NCBI RefSeq assembly: GCF_037975245.1
Contig: NC_092579.1
Coordinates: 1,238,501 to 1,302,500 of the forward strand
Direction: 5' to 3'
Origin: Apostichopus japonicus
Lineage: Eukaryota > Echinodermata > Holothuroidea > Aspidochirotida > Stichopodidae
DNA length: 64,000 bases
In this document: positions 1 to 12,300 of the stretch, in pieces
Layout of the letters: each line of letters opens with the position of its first letter
Position numbering within the stretch: position 1 is the first letter of the stretch
Program-made: the position numbers and the translations under genes
The notes under the pieces: generated by a model
Told to the model about the DNA's origin: nothing
Seen by the model: only the letters and a program-made list of their open reading frames with translations
Databases searched by the model: none

Positions 1-640
1 AAGCTAAGTGTGCCAAAAATATAGATGAATTTAAAAAACTAGTCAAAACCTTTCTATTTAGATCTGCATTCCATTAACTGTGTTTTCTATACTATTTATT
101 GTCACATTATTACTACGCATTTTCCATTTTGCGTTTTTGCGTTTATAGCGCTTTTAAATTTAAAATTGTTGTCAGATTTATATATATTTTAAATTTTAAG
201 AATTTGTTTGTATCATTTTCGCTTTTACATTTGCAGTTTTTATACAATTTATTGTCAGTTGGTATTTAACAAATTTTCTACCTTTTTTATACCTTACATT
301 ATCGATTTATATATTTGTATATCATGATTGTTTGTATTTTACTGTAAAGCGCCTTAGAGCAATTTCTGATTGGATAAGGCGCTATAGAAATTTTGTATAA
401 TAAATTTTGTATAATAAATTTCCTTTTTCCTGGCGGCCATCTTGGATTTTGGCCGCCATCTTGAAAAATCGGAACTGATAAAGTGGGTTCCACGGATAAA
501 ATCGATAGATAGGTCGGAAAGAAACTCCATGCCAAATTTAGTACTTTTGTCCGGCCGGTAACGTTAAAGTTGCTAAGCCACCTGACTACTAGCAATAGGT
601 CTCAAAGCTATAGGCTAAATTCTAACAGCCAGAGTAAGCA
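1..640. other. Gene-free left flank with a LINE 3' tail
   Basis: No coding exon is recognisable here. The sequence is AT-rich. At about 350-384 there is a perfect 9-bp stem (AGCGCCTTA / TAAGGCGCT) followed by a duplicated TTTGTATAATAAA motif. That combination is typical of the 3' end of CR1/L2-type LINEs, whose last bases resemble a GCGCTATA-plus-AT repeat. At 432-465 there is an inverted pair of GGCGGCCATCTTG-like blocks, a motif that also recurs in the terminal repeats at 21,560 and 52,230-52,580. The LINE call is from the tail only, since no RT reading frame is present. Confidence 0.4.
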
Positions 641-1047
641 AGGCATTGAAGACTCGCCCCAAACCGCGGGCCGCGCTCTGAAAAAGTTAACTTTCCGTTG
701 CTTGCAAGTGAAGTTTTCTGCTTGTCGCTACAAAATACAGACAGTAATGAAACGTGATACCTTGTTATCTTTAGCTGGACCTTAGATGTCCACCGCTGTA
801 TCATTTGTACACTGTGCTGTGGGTATTGACCGCATGGCTGTATGTACTGACTGTACACTAGTGTCTAATCAGGGAGCTGCTACTCTAACTTAGAGTAGCA
901 GCTCCCTGGTCTAATTACCGAAGTTAGCAAGCTGTGTGCGTATTTTCTGGGATCGATGGTGGTGTCTGACACTTCTGTTACACCTCATTCGAAACTAGGT
1001 CAGATTACCGGCATTAGACGTTTATTTTGCGCGAGTCTTCACACCCT
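641..1047. mobile_element. TTAAAGG-type MITE (T2/Kolobok-like), copy A
   Basis: The ends are inverted: AGGCATTGAAGACTCGC on the left and GCGAGTCTTCACACCCT on the right. The right end is followed by TTAA (1048-1051), but the left TTAA has been lost (AGCA). It is over 80% alike by eye to copies at 11,148-11,488 and 12,416-12,770. It has no reading frame of its own. TTAA duplication with TTAAAGG ends is the known signature of the Xenopus T2 MITEs, placed in the Kolobok superfamily. This copy alone carries an extra 39-nt perfect hairpin at 870-908. Confidence 0.7.
870..908. repeat. Perfect 39-nt hairpin inserted in MITE copy A
   Basis: Two 19-nt arms (CAGGGAGCTGCTACTCTAA and its exact reverse complement) are separated by one base. 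The hairpin is flanked by the 7-bp direct repeat GTCTAAT (863-869 and 909-915). The two sister MITEs have a single GTCTAAT at this spot and no hairpin, so the sequence shows directly that this was an insertion with target duplication. Confidence 0.85.
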
Positions 1048-2160
1048 TTAAATAAGAGTTGTATGCATATTCAGTCGTTTTGAGGATATTAAGGTATACT
1101 ATGAGTGTTTTAGAAAACCTTCGGGGATGTCTGGTCACCTTAATTATTATATAGGTTTACTTGACTTATATATATGTTAGAATTTCAACAAACTACACAC
1201 TACATGAAAGAGACGCAGTCAAACTGACACCGTCTATGGTGGTAGTGTGGGAGGGGGGGGGGCACATTTCCGACCGAGCGGCTCTGGTTGCGACACTGGT
1301 CTACTTCTTAAATCATACAGTTTATTTGATTGGCTGATGTTAATGCAAAATATTTAATAACATTTTATAGCGTTTTGTGTTGTATTTTCAGATGAAAATG
1401 CGCTCTACCTCTCTTAGCACAATCATTTAGTTATAGTACGCCCAGTTTTCTCCTTAAAACTGGTGCTGTTTTAAATATTGATACTGATCAATCATTGCAT
1501 TTGTGTCATCGAAAAATATATATTCCCGCATCCCCAGTGCATGATCCTTCTGGCAGTGATCCACCTTACATACATGTGCGGATCTTAGTTTTGATGAGGT
1601 CTTGGTTTTGCAGTTTGTGAGGGGGGGGGGGGGTGGTCTTAGTTTTGCGGCTGAGGCTTAGATTTGTAGCTCGTTGGCTGTTAATGTGCAGCGGGTCTTT
1701 AATCTTAGGTTTGTAGACACCCAGTTTTATTGCATCTGTTTAATACTTCTTTTTCATTTAGATGCGTATATTCAACTACCACTTTGGAAAGTTGCAAACA
1801 TCAAACAACACAGTATACTACTAATTGAAATGAACATATAGGCATTTGTTCGACGGAATAGACTACCAGAATGATAATAGAATACCATGGGTATGACTAA
1901 CCGCTTATATCATTCAAAAGATCACTTTTCACTTTCCTTTCCCACAATTCCAAATAATCTGCAATTTCTGCGTTTTTCATTCCTCTCTCATTAAACCCCT
2001 CAATTTATTTCATATTTCGTCGGACATTCTCGAATATAATACCATTGCCGTAAGAAATCCTCTCGTGAACTTATCCGCAATTCGTGCGCGGAAACAACGG
2101 CAACGACCATATTTAGTTCGAAACGTATACGGGGGCTCTGGCTCAAATCAGACCCGCTTA
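1048..2160. other. Non-coding spacer with G-runs
   Basis: No exon, RNA gene or clear element is visible. Two runs of G (near 1251-1262 and 1620-1633) stand out, and the rest is AT-rich unique-looking sequence. Confidence 0.4.
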
Positions 2161-2164
2161 TTCG

Positions 2165-2400
2165 GAGCCAGGATTTTTCTCAGTGGGGGGGCGCTGGGGG
2201 GGGGCTTGAACATTTCCTGGGGGGTTTGACCATTTTTTGTTACTATCTAAGCGGAGCGCCACCATGCGTTGGCGCGCAGCGTACAGAAATTTTTTGGCTA
2301 AAAAGGCCTCCTAGATCGTTGGAAATAGCACTTCCCAGGCCTTCTAAGCTGCTCTAAAGTTTTCTCAACATCCTTTATTTTGAGATCCCATGTTTTGATA
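2165..2400. mobile_element. hAT-like MITE fragment with the GCGGAGCGCC module
   Basis: It starts with a degraded GGAGCCAGGATTTTT end and a G-rich block, then carries the conserved module (2242-2290) followed by the usual downstream stretch (AGATCGTTGGAAATAGCACTT). The right end could not be found, and no target duplication is visible. Confidence 0.4.
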
Positions 2401-2657
2401 TGGTCATCAAATAGTTTAGTGAAATAGAAAATAAAAAACAATCTTGTAAGTTACTTTGAAATATCATGACATATCTTTTGTGAGTTTGACACCGGCATTG
2501 ACATTTTTCGACAAATCTGCAAATTGCGTTTGGAAAATAAAGAAAGATTGACTGGGCTTTCAAGCAATGTAACATATTGAAATGACCGAACTATATGTCA
2601 AACTCACATCAAAGATTGCGTCTGAAATACTATTAGGGTGATAGACTGATTGGCCGG

Positions 2658-3237
2658 CAGTGGCGCAGCTAGGGATTTTGGTCAGGGGGGCGAGAATGGC
2701 CTGTAGGGGCGCTTTCGACACTATCTAAGCGGGGCGCCACCACAGGTTGGCGCGGAGCGTACAGAATTTTTTTGAGTAAAGATATTCCCTAGATCGCCGG
2801 TAATGACCCTTTCCGGGCCTTGCTAATTTGCAGATAAACGAAGAATAAATATGTGTCATCGCTATTTGTGACAAGTCGGAAGTTTATATGGGTGTTGAAA
2901 GTACATGCGCTTCATCACAATCTCTGTGGTATCTTTGTGAGTGTTCATGTTTTCGAAAAAAATAGATCGAAAACCCCGTACAGTTCTTGGAAAGAGTTTC
3001 GTACAACAGAATTAAGTGCCGATAAATTAAATACCGCCGTACGTTAGAGTATTTTGTCAGTAAACTACACCAAACAAAATGTGACAAATGTCAATAGGTA
3101 GATGAGAGTGCAATAAAAAAGTCAATAATCGCGAATAAGTAAAAACTGCTAACAAGCTGAAAAGGGCGCCAACAGTCCATTTGAGTCCGTCGGGGGGGGG
3201 GGCATCCGCCCCTGACTGTTTGGACGCTCCGCCACTG
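2658..3237. mobile_element. hAT-like MITE, 580 bp, 8-bp TSD TTGGCCGG
   Basis: The left end is CAGTGGCGCAGCTAGG and the right end is GACGCTCCGCCACTG. Both sides carry the perfect 8-bp duplication TTGGCCGG (2650-2657 and 3238-3245), the hAT signature. The conserved module is at 2719-2766. The element at 15,311-15,680 is the same family with about 205 bp deleted from the middle. No transposase is encoded. Confidence 0.85.
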
Positions 3238-3618
3238 TTGGCCGGTAGTTCTCAGCGATAGTGTTGTCTCCTTTCTTGAAAATTTGGTTTTTAGCGGTTT
3301 TAAGAGCATCAGGGTACGTCACAGAAGTGAAAACCCGATTGAAAATGTAACAGGGTATCGAGGCAATGACGCGAGCAATGATGTGAGAAACATGTGTATG
3401 ATGGTAGCATTTTTTACCTTTTAACATCTTCTTTGGCATTCAAGTACCTGGAAACCACCTTTCTATAAGGATATAGTATTGCTCACTAGCTTGTTTAATC
3501 AGTTAATGTGCACTGGTTACAAGATACCGATTGGCTGTTTGTATTAGTATTTATTTGTATGTTAGGGATTATGGATATTTAAAAAAGAGAGACAAAGGCA
3601 AAGTTTGCCCGAACAGTC

Positions 3619-3830
3619 CAGTGGCGGATCCAGGATTTCGCCGAAGGGGGGCCCAGATGGGAAATGCCTAATCGTCGGCCTGGGGGAGGGGTCTAAGGGG
3701 AGTGGGTGCCCCCTCCCCTTTGGAAAATTTCACAAAATATGGAGGTCCTCGACTCCTCGGTGCAATCTTGTGCTACTTTTCGTAAAAGTTTGGAGTAAAA
3801 TTTATTTCCAATAAATCATGTATTCATGGT
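3619..3830. mobile_element. hAT-like MITE fragment, left end only
   Basis: It begins with the CAGTGGCGGATCCAGGATTT end. It shares the block with GGCCTGGGGGAGG and GTGCCCCCTCCCCTTTGG with the elements at 29,636-30,001, 38,889-39,491 (inverted) and 61,454-61,767 (inverted). The right boundary is uncertain. Confidence 0.45.
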
Positions 3831-4646
3831 TTGCCGGGCATATATTTGCAATTTCGAGCAATGAGCTGGGATTTACGTCTTTGGGGAGTAGGTGGTGATG
3901 CAAACTACTTTTTACCAGGCTACTCCAGGCCATTTCAGCTTGGATGCCCCTTCCAGATGGAGACTATCGATGCAGTCAGAGTGCCCCTCTCACCTTCACT
4001 TTATCAGAATGATGGTGTACTCTTTTTGCAAATGTATTTTTCCAAAAACTACACGCACAGTGGCGTAGCTAGGATTTTTTGAGTGGGGGGGCAATGGGGG
4101 GCTGTTCTTTCTTGTGGGGTGGGGGGGCCGGAGGTTACTATCTAAGCGGAGCGCCACCTTGGTTGGCGCGGAGCGTACAGAGAAAATTTGAGATTTCAGC
4201 ACCCCCCAGATCGCAGGAGATGGCACCTGTGAGGCAAAATAGCAACCAAAAAGATGTGCAACTTTGGTGACAGAAATGCAAAAAAAAGATTTTTCTCTTT
4301 CATGCTGACTGGCCTTGCCAACTCAGCCAGACTTAACTTGAGGGAAGTTGGCATCATTTGTCGTTTCAAGCTGTCAAGGCCTTTCTCCCAACTCAAACCC
4401 CTCTGGGCTACCGGTAGGTTTGCAGGATATGCCCACATGTGGACTTAAATAGCATTAGAGGAAGGGGATGGAAGACTAACACGTATCGATGTTTCGGTAA
4501 TGGTCCACATTGGTGGCTCGGTGCTAATTTGGCCATTTATTGGGTTTCTTGAGGCAGCTGTCATCAGAATCTGGGTTTTTGTGCCAATCGATGACCGATA
4601 ACATGTATTGGTATGTAAATTTCTTCTTCATATATCTAGCAACACT

Positions 4647-4853
4647 CTAAAAACAAATGAGTGGATTTCATTCCATTGGAGTGATCACTCGGCGCACTTC
4701 AAATTAAGAGTGAAATTTATTGGAGTTAACCCTCACTCCTAATATGAGTGAATATAACTCTACTTGGAGTTAAGATTTACTCCAATGGAGTGGAAATTCA
4801 CTCTTATACCGGAATGTGCTCAGTGATCACTCCCATGGAGTGAAATTCACCTA
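4647..4853. repeat. Inverted-repeat (hairpin) element rich in GGAGTGATCACTC
   Basis: The two halves are imperfect reverse complements: the left starts AAAAACAAATGAGTGGATTT and the right ends with the complement of AAAAACATAGGTGAATTTCA. Both contain the palindrome GGAGTGATCACTC or a close variant. The whole could fold as one long stem. No convincing target duplication was found, so the transposon class is open. Confidence 0.5.
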
Positions 4854-5112
4854 TGTTTTTATCAGTACAGTACAGTGCATATCATCATAGACGTACGTAC
4901 GTACGTACTACTTACGTTCGTATATCAGACGCACTCGATACCCACGATACGATACGGTCCTGGAGAAACTATTTCCACTCATCATTTTTTAAGGCGATAC
5001 AGTAGTGAGTATCGAACAGGCACAGCCGCATGTTTGTAGGAATTTCAGAATTCCCAATATTTTATATCTCGTGGGCATAAAAAGTTGTTTTGTGGAATAT
5101 TCAATGACATAT

Positions 5113-5450
5113 CAGGGGCGGATGCAGGATTTGTGACAGGGGGGGTGGTCTGACTGGTCCAGCCGCGCCTGAACGTAAGACTATCTAAGCGGAGCGCCAT
5201 GCATCGGTTGGCGCGGAGCGTACAAGAAAATTTTTGGCTTTACAAACCCCCCAGATGGCCGGAAACGGCACTTCCCGAGTATTCTAAGCAGCATGTACCT
5301 AGCCTGAAAATATGGATCTCATGTCTGCAATTTCTCAATTGATGAGAAAAAACAATCTATGAAATATGGTATTACATATCAGATGAGATGAGATGATACA
5401 AAAATCATAATGCCTTTAGCCCCCAATACTCCTCCCGTTCCGTCACCACT
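5113..5450. mobile_element. hAT-like MITE fragment with the module
   Basis: It has a CAGGGGCGGATGCAGGATTT left end, a G-rich block and the conserved module at 5181-5230. The likely right end is near 5450 (CACCACTG), but the 8-bp flanks do not match, so the boundary is uncertain. Confidence 0.4.
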
Positions 5451-6301
5451 GTTTGATGCAGGGCCGGATCCAGGATTCTGGAAGGGTGAGGGGTTTGCTC
5501 ATGAAAAATTCGTTAGCGCATCCTAGCAGCCTACCGCTCTGTAACCTCACCGCCCAAAAAAATTCGAACACCACCTCAATTTTGAAACTTTTCGGTCTGA
5601 AAATTGAGATCGTAAGGCATATTTGGCACGTGTAGCACGCGTGCACACTATTGTTCATTGGACGGAAAAGACACACCTGGATGACTTGTGAGGATAACCG
5701 CTTTTCTGACGTCCTACATATTTAAAATTGGCGTTTAATTTAATTATTTTTTTCTCTATTTTTTTCTCTCTCTTTTTTATTTTTGGCCAAGAGCAGGGGG
5801 GTCCGGACCCCCTGGACCCCCCCTGGATCCGCGCCTGCATATATTCATTTGACTCGAGGCAATATATGAAAACCTGATACCTCGGCTCAGTACAAACGGA
5901 GCCAATCTTTTGATAGATTGTTGCGCTAGGTGGAAGCACTGAACATATTTTCAGCAGATATCGATATCGCGCAGCACAACAAGGTTCGTGGTGTGTGGTC
6001 GCAATTGTCGCATCGACCATTGCCATGCCATGCTGTGTGACCATTCTCATGATTACTACAGATATTGTATTATTCTTATTCTGCCAGATGCAGACGAGAT
6101 AATTGTGTAACTCTATTTCCCAAATTATTGAACAAAAAATATAAGTGAATCGCACTTATTTTTATTTTTTTACAACATTTATTTTACAACATTCCCAGTG
6201 GGGGGGCCAGTGGGAGGCCAGCCTATTTCATGGGGGCCTAGGCCCCCAGGCCCCCCGTAGCTACGCCACTGATCACGCATGGGGCCCTTTCCCTCGAACG
6301 C

Positions 6302-6304
<3 letters not shown>

Positions 6305-6361
<57 letters not shown>
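6305..6361 (+). repeat. Poly(A) run of about 57
   Basis: A pure A tract is followed by a G/C-rich hAT-like right end (GGATCCGCCCCTG ending at 6420). It may be the remnant of a retroposed poly(A) tail or a slippage-expanded tract. Its exact length is sensitive to sequencing error. Confidence 0.6.
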
Positions 6362-6364
<3 letters not shown>

Positions 6365-6599
6365 GGATTTTCAAAAAGGGGGGGCCCGGGCCCCCCGGGA
6401 CCCCCCTGGATCCGCCCCTGCAGTCGAACACACAGATTCAGTAGTAAACATTATGTGTGTTGTAGTCTTGTAGAGCAGGAATTATATTATTCGACGGTCG
6501 TTAACATGCGTTTTCAGTACAGTGCGACTACTGTAGACTTCTCGGCCTATGCGCTGTCACGTCAGGTTTTGCAGCAACTATAGCCTACTGCCGGTCCGC

Positions 6600-6802
6600 G
6601 GTCGAAGGGTCGTTCATGAGTGGTTCATGGAATTTCGTTTATGAGTCGTTCATGGAATTTCGAGACCATTCAGACCAATGATATATTTTTCGCACATGTA
6701 ATTTTTTTTCGACACCCAAAATCCCAGTGGGGGGGGCGACTGGGGGGCGACAAGCTTTCATTGGGGGCTGTCGCCCCCCACGCCCCCCGTAGCTACGCCA
6801 CT
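6600..6802. mobile_element. hAT-like MITE fragment ending CTACGCCACTG
   Basis: It ends with GTAGCTACGCCACTG. It shares its body (GAGACCATTCAGACCAATG, TTTTTCGACACCCAAA, GACAAGCTTTCAT) with 19,204-19,378 in the P450 intron 8. No left end or target duplication was found. Confidence 0.45.
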
Positions 6803-7212
6803 GAGTTCAAAAAGCCATCACTTTCGTTGCATGATATAACGTTGTCACATGAATTCATGCCGTTGGATTAAAAGTTGTTGTTTGAAAAGCCACATGCGAT
6901 TTACCCGTCAATAAAATAATTAACGATGACATTACAGAAGAAAATGAAGTTGTCATACTGAAATATGATGTTAATGTATATTTTTGCGTCATTGTTATAC
7001 TATTTTACGTAGCTGCTGTATACATTTATGTTGTTATTGCACATAAGTATAACATCATTACATCAAATCACGTCGTCGTCATTTGAATTTATATAGTCAT
7101 CAATGTAATAAATGTTATTGTTGTTTGATTTTCCCTTTTTGCGTACTTACGCAACATGGTGAAGTTATCCTACGTGTATCACTGACCTCTACCAAAGGTC
7201 AGTGACGTGTAT

Positions 7213-8307
7213 CAGGCGCGTATCCAGGGGGGCGTTTGGGGCGCGCGCCCCCCGGGTAAGAAAAAGAGGAGAGAAAAAAAATTGAAGAAAAAAGGGAAAA
7301 AGAGGGGGAAACAGAGGAGGAGGAGAGGAAGGAAGGGAAAAGAAAAAGAAGAAAGAGAGAAAAAGGAGAAAAGGAGGGAGAAAAGAAAAACGCCAAGACA
7401 CCGGGAAGAGAAAGAGGAACAGTGACATCATTACAGCGCTGATCCCTATTATGTACACAGGGTAGCTAGTGACGGATCAAGGATTTCGAAAGGGGCGTGT
7501 GCCTCACCCTACCCCTTACACCGACAACTCCATTTTTGACGTTTCCATTTTCCTCTCTCACTCATGATCTATATATATACTATATATGGTCTACCATAAC
7601 GCGTGTGTGTGTATATACGCCTTAAACAATTGTAGAATTGTGCTATGAAACCAACTGTGGCTGTTCTCGTCGGGGAACATGACGCAATTCGGGAAGGGGG
7701 CGACCGCCCCCCCCCCTTCCCTTCAGCGTATTTTGTTTATGATATTGCTAGTAATTTCAAAATAGAAAGTGCTCAGATGCAACTTACAAGGCCTGGGAAG
7801 TGTCATTTCCAGCGATCTGGGAGGCATTTTCGGCCAAAATTTGCTTGTACGCTGGATGGAGGTTTTTCTATATTGGTTGTCCATAGGTGACATTTTGTGC
7901 GACATTATGGGTATATTTTGAAGTGAGTTTATTCACGAAAATGTGAATTTTCAAATTCTTAACAAATAATGGGCTTAAAACCTTGAAAAGTGGGGCTGAC
8001 GGATATTGTGGGCCGCGACGTAGAATCACCTACAAAAGCAATGATCCACAGGTCGTGCGATGAGGTCGAACATGATTTGTGACTGGTGACAATCTTCAAA
8101 AAGGTTATGGATGAAAAAAAAACTATTGGGAAATACTTGGTTCTCAGGCAAAAAGTGTACATCTGGTTGGTCATTTTCAAGGCCGAGAAGTACCTGGGTG
8201 GTATCAAAACCATAAATTTTCTTGTACGCTGCGCGCCAACCGATGGTGGCGCTCCGCTTAGACAGTAATTCGCGCCCCCGCATTAGAAAATCCTGGATAC
8301 GCCCCTG
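7213..8307 (-). mobile_element. CAGGCGCGTATCCAGG element with polypurine tract, 1.1 kb
   Basis: The ends are CAGGCGCGTATCCAGG and CCTGGATACGCCCCTG. Bases 7,258-7,415 are almost pure purine, and the module lies inverted at 8,221-8,268. The same element, in the opposite orientation and with two later insertions, makes up 35,288-38,589. Relative to that copy this one lacks an internal segment of roughly 800 bp and one of the two modules. The 8-bp flanks do not match. A 5-bp TGTAT match appears only if one end is shifted by one base. Confidence 0.6.
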
Positions 8308-9338
8308 CTGTATACCCGCACGTCAGCAACAAAAGTTCCCGATTGACCTTGTAGTAAACAGTTTTGAATTGATGACGTATCTCAAATGCCCAGGTACTGG
8401 ATTACGTAAACCATAATTATGTAGACACTGACAGTCTCATCGAATTTGTCACCACAAATATCATCTATCAATCCAGGATAATCAGTTCTTTGTCCTCATC
8501 AATACTGGCAGACGTTATTCGTATAATCCTGCACTGATTATCCAAATTGTGAAAGTTCTGAGCAGCAATATTTCCAAGGGGTGACTCTGAAACGGATTAG
8601 CATAGGCCTAACTAACGGTAACTAGTACTGTAGTACTGCCTATAGTATACTGTATACTAACTAGGTCCTATAGAACTTTAGATCCTTGCTACATTCGCGT
8701 AAGCAATTAGACTAGCCATGAGTTATATACGCTATATATTTCAGGGCTATTTTTCCTGTGTTTGTTGGTAAAATCACAATCGCTTTCATAATTTTAATAA
8801 GCTATTTCATACAATATTTACTACAAAAATACAAGTAGCCTAGGCTAGGCCTATACTGTGGATTACCCTGTTAGTGCATCAACTTGTGTCTGACTCTACA
8901 GGTAGCTCTGAGTCTGAGGGCTTCCTAAGTTTAACATTACGTTAGCGCAGTAGCAGTAAGGGCTAAAAATATGGACATTGTGTCAGTAGTCCTGGCCAAG
9001 GCCAACTTTGTTACAGTGCTCAAGGTACAGTAGTAGCCAACATTGTGTGAAAGCTTGCAGGGCCCAATTTTTATTCAGAGAATTAAAGTTGATTTAACGC
9101 TTACATTGATAGGCCTACAGGTAGAGGAGGACTTTTTGTGACATCATATATGCCTATATGTAGGCTATCGCTGGGTTTATCAGGTGCAATGTGATCTTTA
9201 AAATTAGGCAGGATGATGAATTAAATGGTAAGGACATGGCTGTTTTCTAAAGGTGATTAATAGTTACGAAAGAGTCAAAGATGTATTATTTTTCTTCTGT
9301 CACTATAGTGAACTGCTCAGGATCCATAAACTAGCAGC
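8308..9338. promoter_or_regulatory. Upstream region of the P450 gene
   Basis: No exon or transposon end is recognised in this kilobase, which lies directly 5' of the P450 start codon and should hold its promoter and 5' UTR. No TATA box at a convincing position was seen. The palindrome-like TAGGCCTA recurs several times (for example near 8606, 8837, 9110), but it is common across the window. Confidence 0.3.
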
Positions 9339-12300
9339 ATGGCTTTTGAGTCTAGTGCAGTGGTAGTTAATTCCACATCTCTAACTCTGGTTACCATAAC
9401 AACAGTATTGGCTGGAATGTGGATATGGAGTCAACAAAAGCCAACTAAGAACTTTCCACCTGGACCAAAGGGATGGCCTCTCATTGGCAATATTCTGGGT
9501 AAGGGTAGATAAAGGTGTCAGCTAATCCCAATGCTGCCTGTGTTTAACATACTATATAGCCTGAAACATCAAAAGTGAGTAGAGATAGGAGACTGTCACT
9601 GAAGGATCCGTACTTGTATTTAACTAATGATAGTAACAGTCTTAGTTTCATCCAAGGCAATGTACTGTAAATGATATAGAAATAAATATGCGTGTCTGTA
9701 TATTATGTTAATTATTAATGTGTAAAGAAATAATTATGATGAGCCAAGCTTGCTCAGTCAGAAAACTCACTGTTTTTTCTCCATTCTCGAAGAGGTGCTG
9801 TTTGAAAAAAAGCTCTTTCAAAGTATCCATTTATTTTTCATATGAATCAATACCATCACAGTTGCTCATGCTTTTAAAGATGGTCAGGTATTCTGATAGC
9901 AGAAGTTGCTTGTTTGCAGTCAAATTTACTGTTAATTTTCTGTACCACTAACTGCAATTGTTTGGTAAATTGTAACATGTTGTCTACTTTACATACTGTA
10001 CATAGTAGGCCTAATCTACTCGCTGTACCACCTCAAATCATTTGCTATTTAAGTATGTTCGATTTCTCACAGAGCTTGCACGTAATGAGAAGCCTGCCTT
10101 TGTTGTCTTCACGGAGTATGCTAAGGAGTATGGAGATATATTTTCCATAAGAGTAGGTCAGAGGTGGGCTGTAGTCCTGAATGGCGCTGCTACAATAAAG
10201 GAAGCTCTCCTGAAGAAGGGTGTGGAGTTTGCTAACAGACCAACAAGCTTCACAAGTAAGCCTGCTGTTTAGCATGCAAATTGTTTCATTTTTGTTTTGG
10301 TTGTTGGGGTGGGGGCGATGAAATCGATGATAGTTATGACGGTAACATCTCCTATGGCTTCTGTATACTTCCTATGTAGGTGTTGTTACTCTGTCAATCA
10401 TTGACTCACATATTTACTGTTCATTTTTGGTTGAGGACTTGTTAAAGAAATTAACATTTAAAAGTAACAGTTGAAAAAGATTTGATACATTGAGATGTAC
10501 AAATTATACAGAACTTTGTTATGAAAGAATATATTCAATTGATGAAAATTGTTTTTCTCTTTTTAGTTGACTTATTCACTGAAGGTGGGCAGGATATTGT
10601 CTTTGGTCAGTATTCTCCTTCTTGGAAGCTACACAGAAAGCTGGCCTTTTCTGCTTTCAGGTAATGTTATTTAGAACCTAATGTTTTTACTTATTTGCTA
10701 ACATCTTTCAACATTTCATTTCATTTCATTTTATTTGTTTCTTTACAACATTATTTAACATATAACATATATACAAGAAAATAGCATTGGTACAGAAAAT
10801 TTACAATCATATAAATATAAGGAAAAATTAGAATGAATAATATTGTGAACTAGTGTTGTACAAAAACTCTGGAGAGCTTTACAGGGTACAACACTCCCCG
10901 ATACAAATAATGATATAAAATTAACATATTAGATTAACCGTACTAAATAACAAAGTAACAGAAACTTGTGGGAAGTGCCAAACATACATATGTGCACTTT
11001 GGGGTTAGAGTAAAAGTTTTAGAAAATTATACCATCACAATAAATCAAACTAACATTGCATTTTGTCTAAGATTGGGCTAATATGGGATCATATACCTGT
11101 CATCACATGTATAGCTACAGGATGTGCCTTCACATGTATTACTTTAAAGGCATTGAAGACTCGCCCCAAACCGCGTGCGGCCATCTGAAAAAGTTAACTT
11201 TCTGTTGCTTGCAGACATGCAGACAGTTATGAAACGTGATACCTTAATTGTTATCTTTAGCTGGACCTGAGATGTCCATCGCTGTATCGTTTGTATACTG
11301 TGCTGTGGGTATATTGACCGCAGCTGTATGTACTGACTGTACACTAGTGTCTAATTGCCGACGGTAGCAAGCTATGTGTGTATTTTCTGGGATCGATGGT
11401 GGTGTTTAACACTTCTGTTACACCTCATTCGAAACTAGTTCAAATTACCGGCATTAGATGTTTCCTTTTGCGCGAGTCTTCACACCCTTTAAGTACTGCT
11501 GTTGAGGAGGAGTGTTGGTATAACTGTAGAGAAAGGAATGTTGGAAGAATTAAGGAAGAGGAAGTTGAGAAAGTATGATCACTGGAGGAGAAGAGGCAAC
11601 AGCTTAATTTTGGCAACGATTCAGGGAGAGGTGTGCGCAAGAGGAAGACGAGGAAGAAGAAAGAAAGGTTGGCTTGATAACATCAAAGAGTAGAGAGGAA
11701 GTTTGGTAGAAGCAAGTGAGGCAGCTTTTGAGAGAATAGTCTACAGCCCTTATAACAGGGCTAGGGCAAACTGAACTGAACTGCTGTTGAGAAATGCCTC
11801 CACAGCTGTACGTAGCTCTCTACGACGTTGAAATGGTATCCTTATCTTAGTGGCATAAATTTGTAGACATTTATAGCTATGTGCCTACACATATATTACA
11901 TTGACAAAGATATTCTGTTCGCTGAAGTAGATTGCTCAGCAAAATTGCCTGAATTAACTGAACCTTCCAGACGAAAACCACAGCCTCGTAGCGTTTTGTA
12001 TCGCGAAATTTGTCAAATTTTTGTGATATTTTGTAAATGCATCTGGCAACAGTAGAATGGATGATGTTATCGGGGCACCTCAGTCGAAAATGTCTTTGTT
12101 TTTTTTCTTTACAATTTGTCGAACCATTTATCCACAGTGGAAACGAATATTTGCACAAAACTATACATTTTGATGGAATTTTGAAGTACAGATAGGTTTG
12201 ACAGGGAATCAAAAATTCTAAATTTACCCTACTGTGAGCCAACAACTTCCTGCCAGAGTATTTGAAAGTTAAGCAGTTCAAAATAGGTTTCGATTCAATG

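Larger units (their letters stand above)
4058..6271. mobile_element. Composite hAT-like element, about 2.2 kb
   Basis: The left end CAGTGGCGTAGCTAGG and the right end, whose reverse complement begins CAGTGGCGTAGCTACG, form matching inverted termini. The flanks TACACGCA (4050-4057) and ATCACGCA (6272-6279) share six of eight positions, consistent with an aged 8-bp duplication. The interior holds the conserved module at 4136-4180, the GAGTGATCACTC inverted element (4647-4853), a second module-bearing element from 5113, and a pair of GGATCCAGG ends at 5459 and 5837. No transposase is visible. The long minus-strand open frame at 5,655-6,155 has no recognisable protein features. Confidence 0.45.

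Noticed and set aside
5459-5837. Complete element between two GGATCCAGG ends
   Set aside because: The ends match as inverted termini, but the 8-bp flanks (GTTTGATG and CATATATT) differ and the interiors do not match a known copy, so the two ends may belong to different elements.
5655-6155. Minus-strand open frame of 166 aa
   Set aside because: It runs through repeat-derived DNA, ends in a transposon end and a GC-skewed block, and shows no domain or conserved motif.
7189-7458. Open frames made of Phe/Leu/Ser/Pro or Lys/Arg/Glu
   Set aside because: They come from the polypurine/polypyrimidine tract of the element at 7,213 and are low-complexity artefacts.
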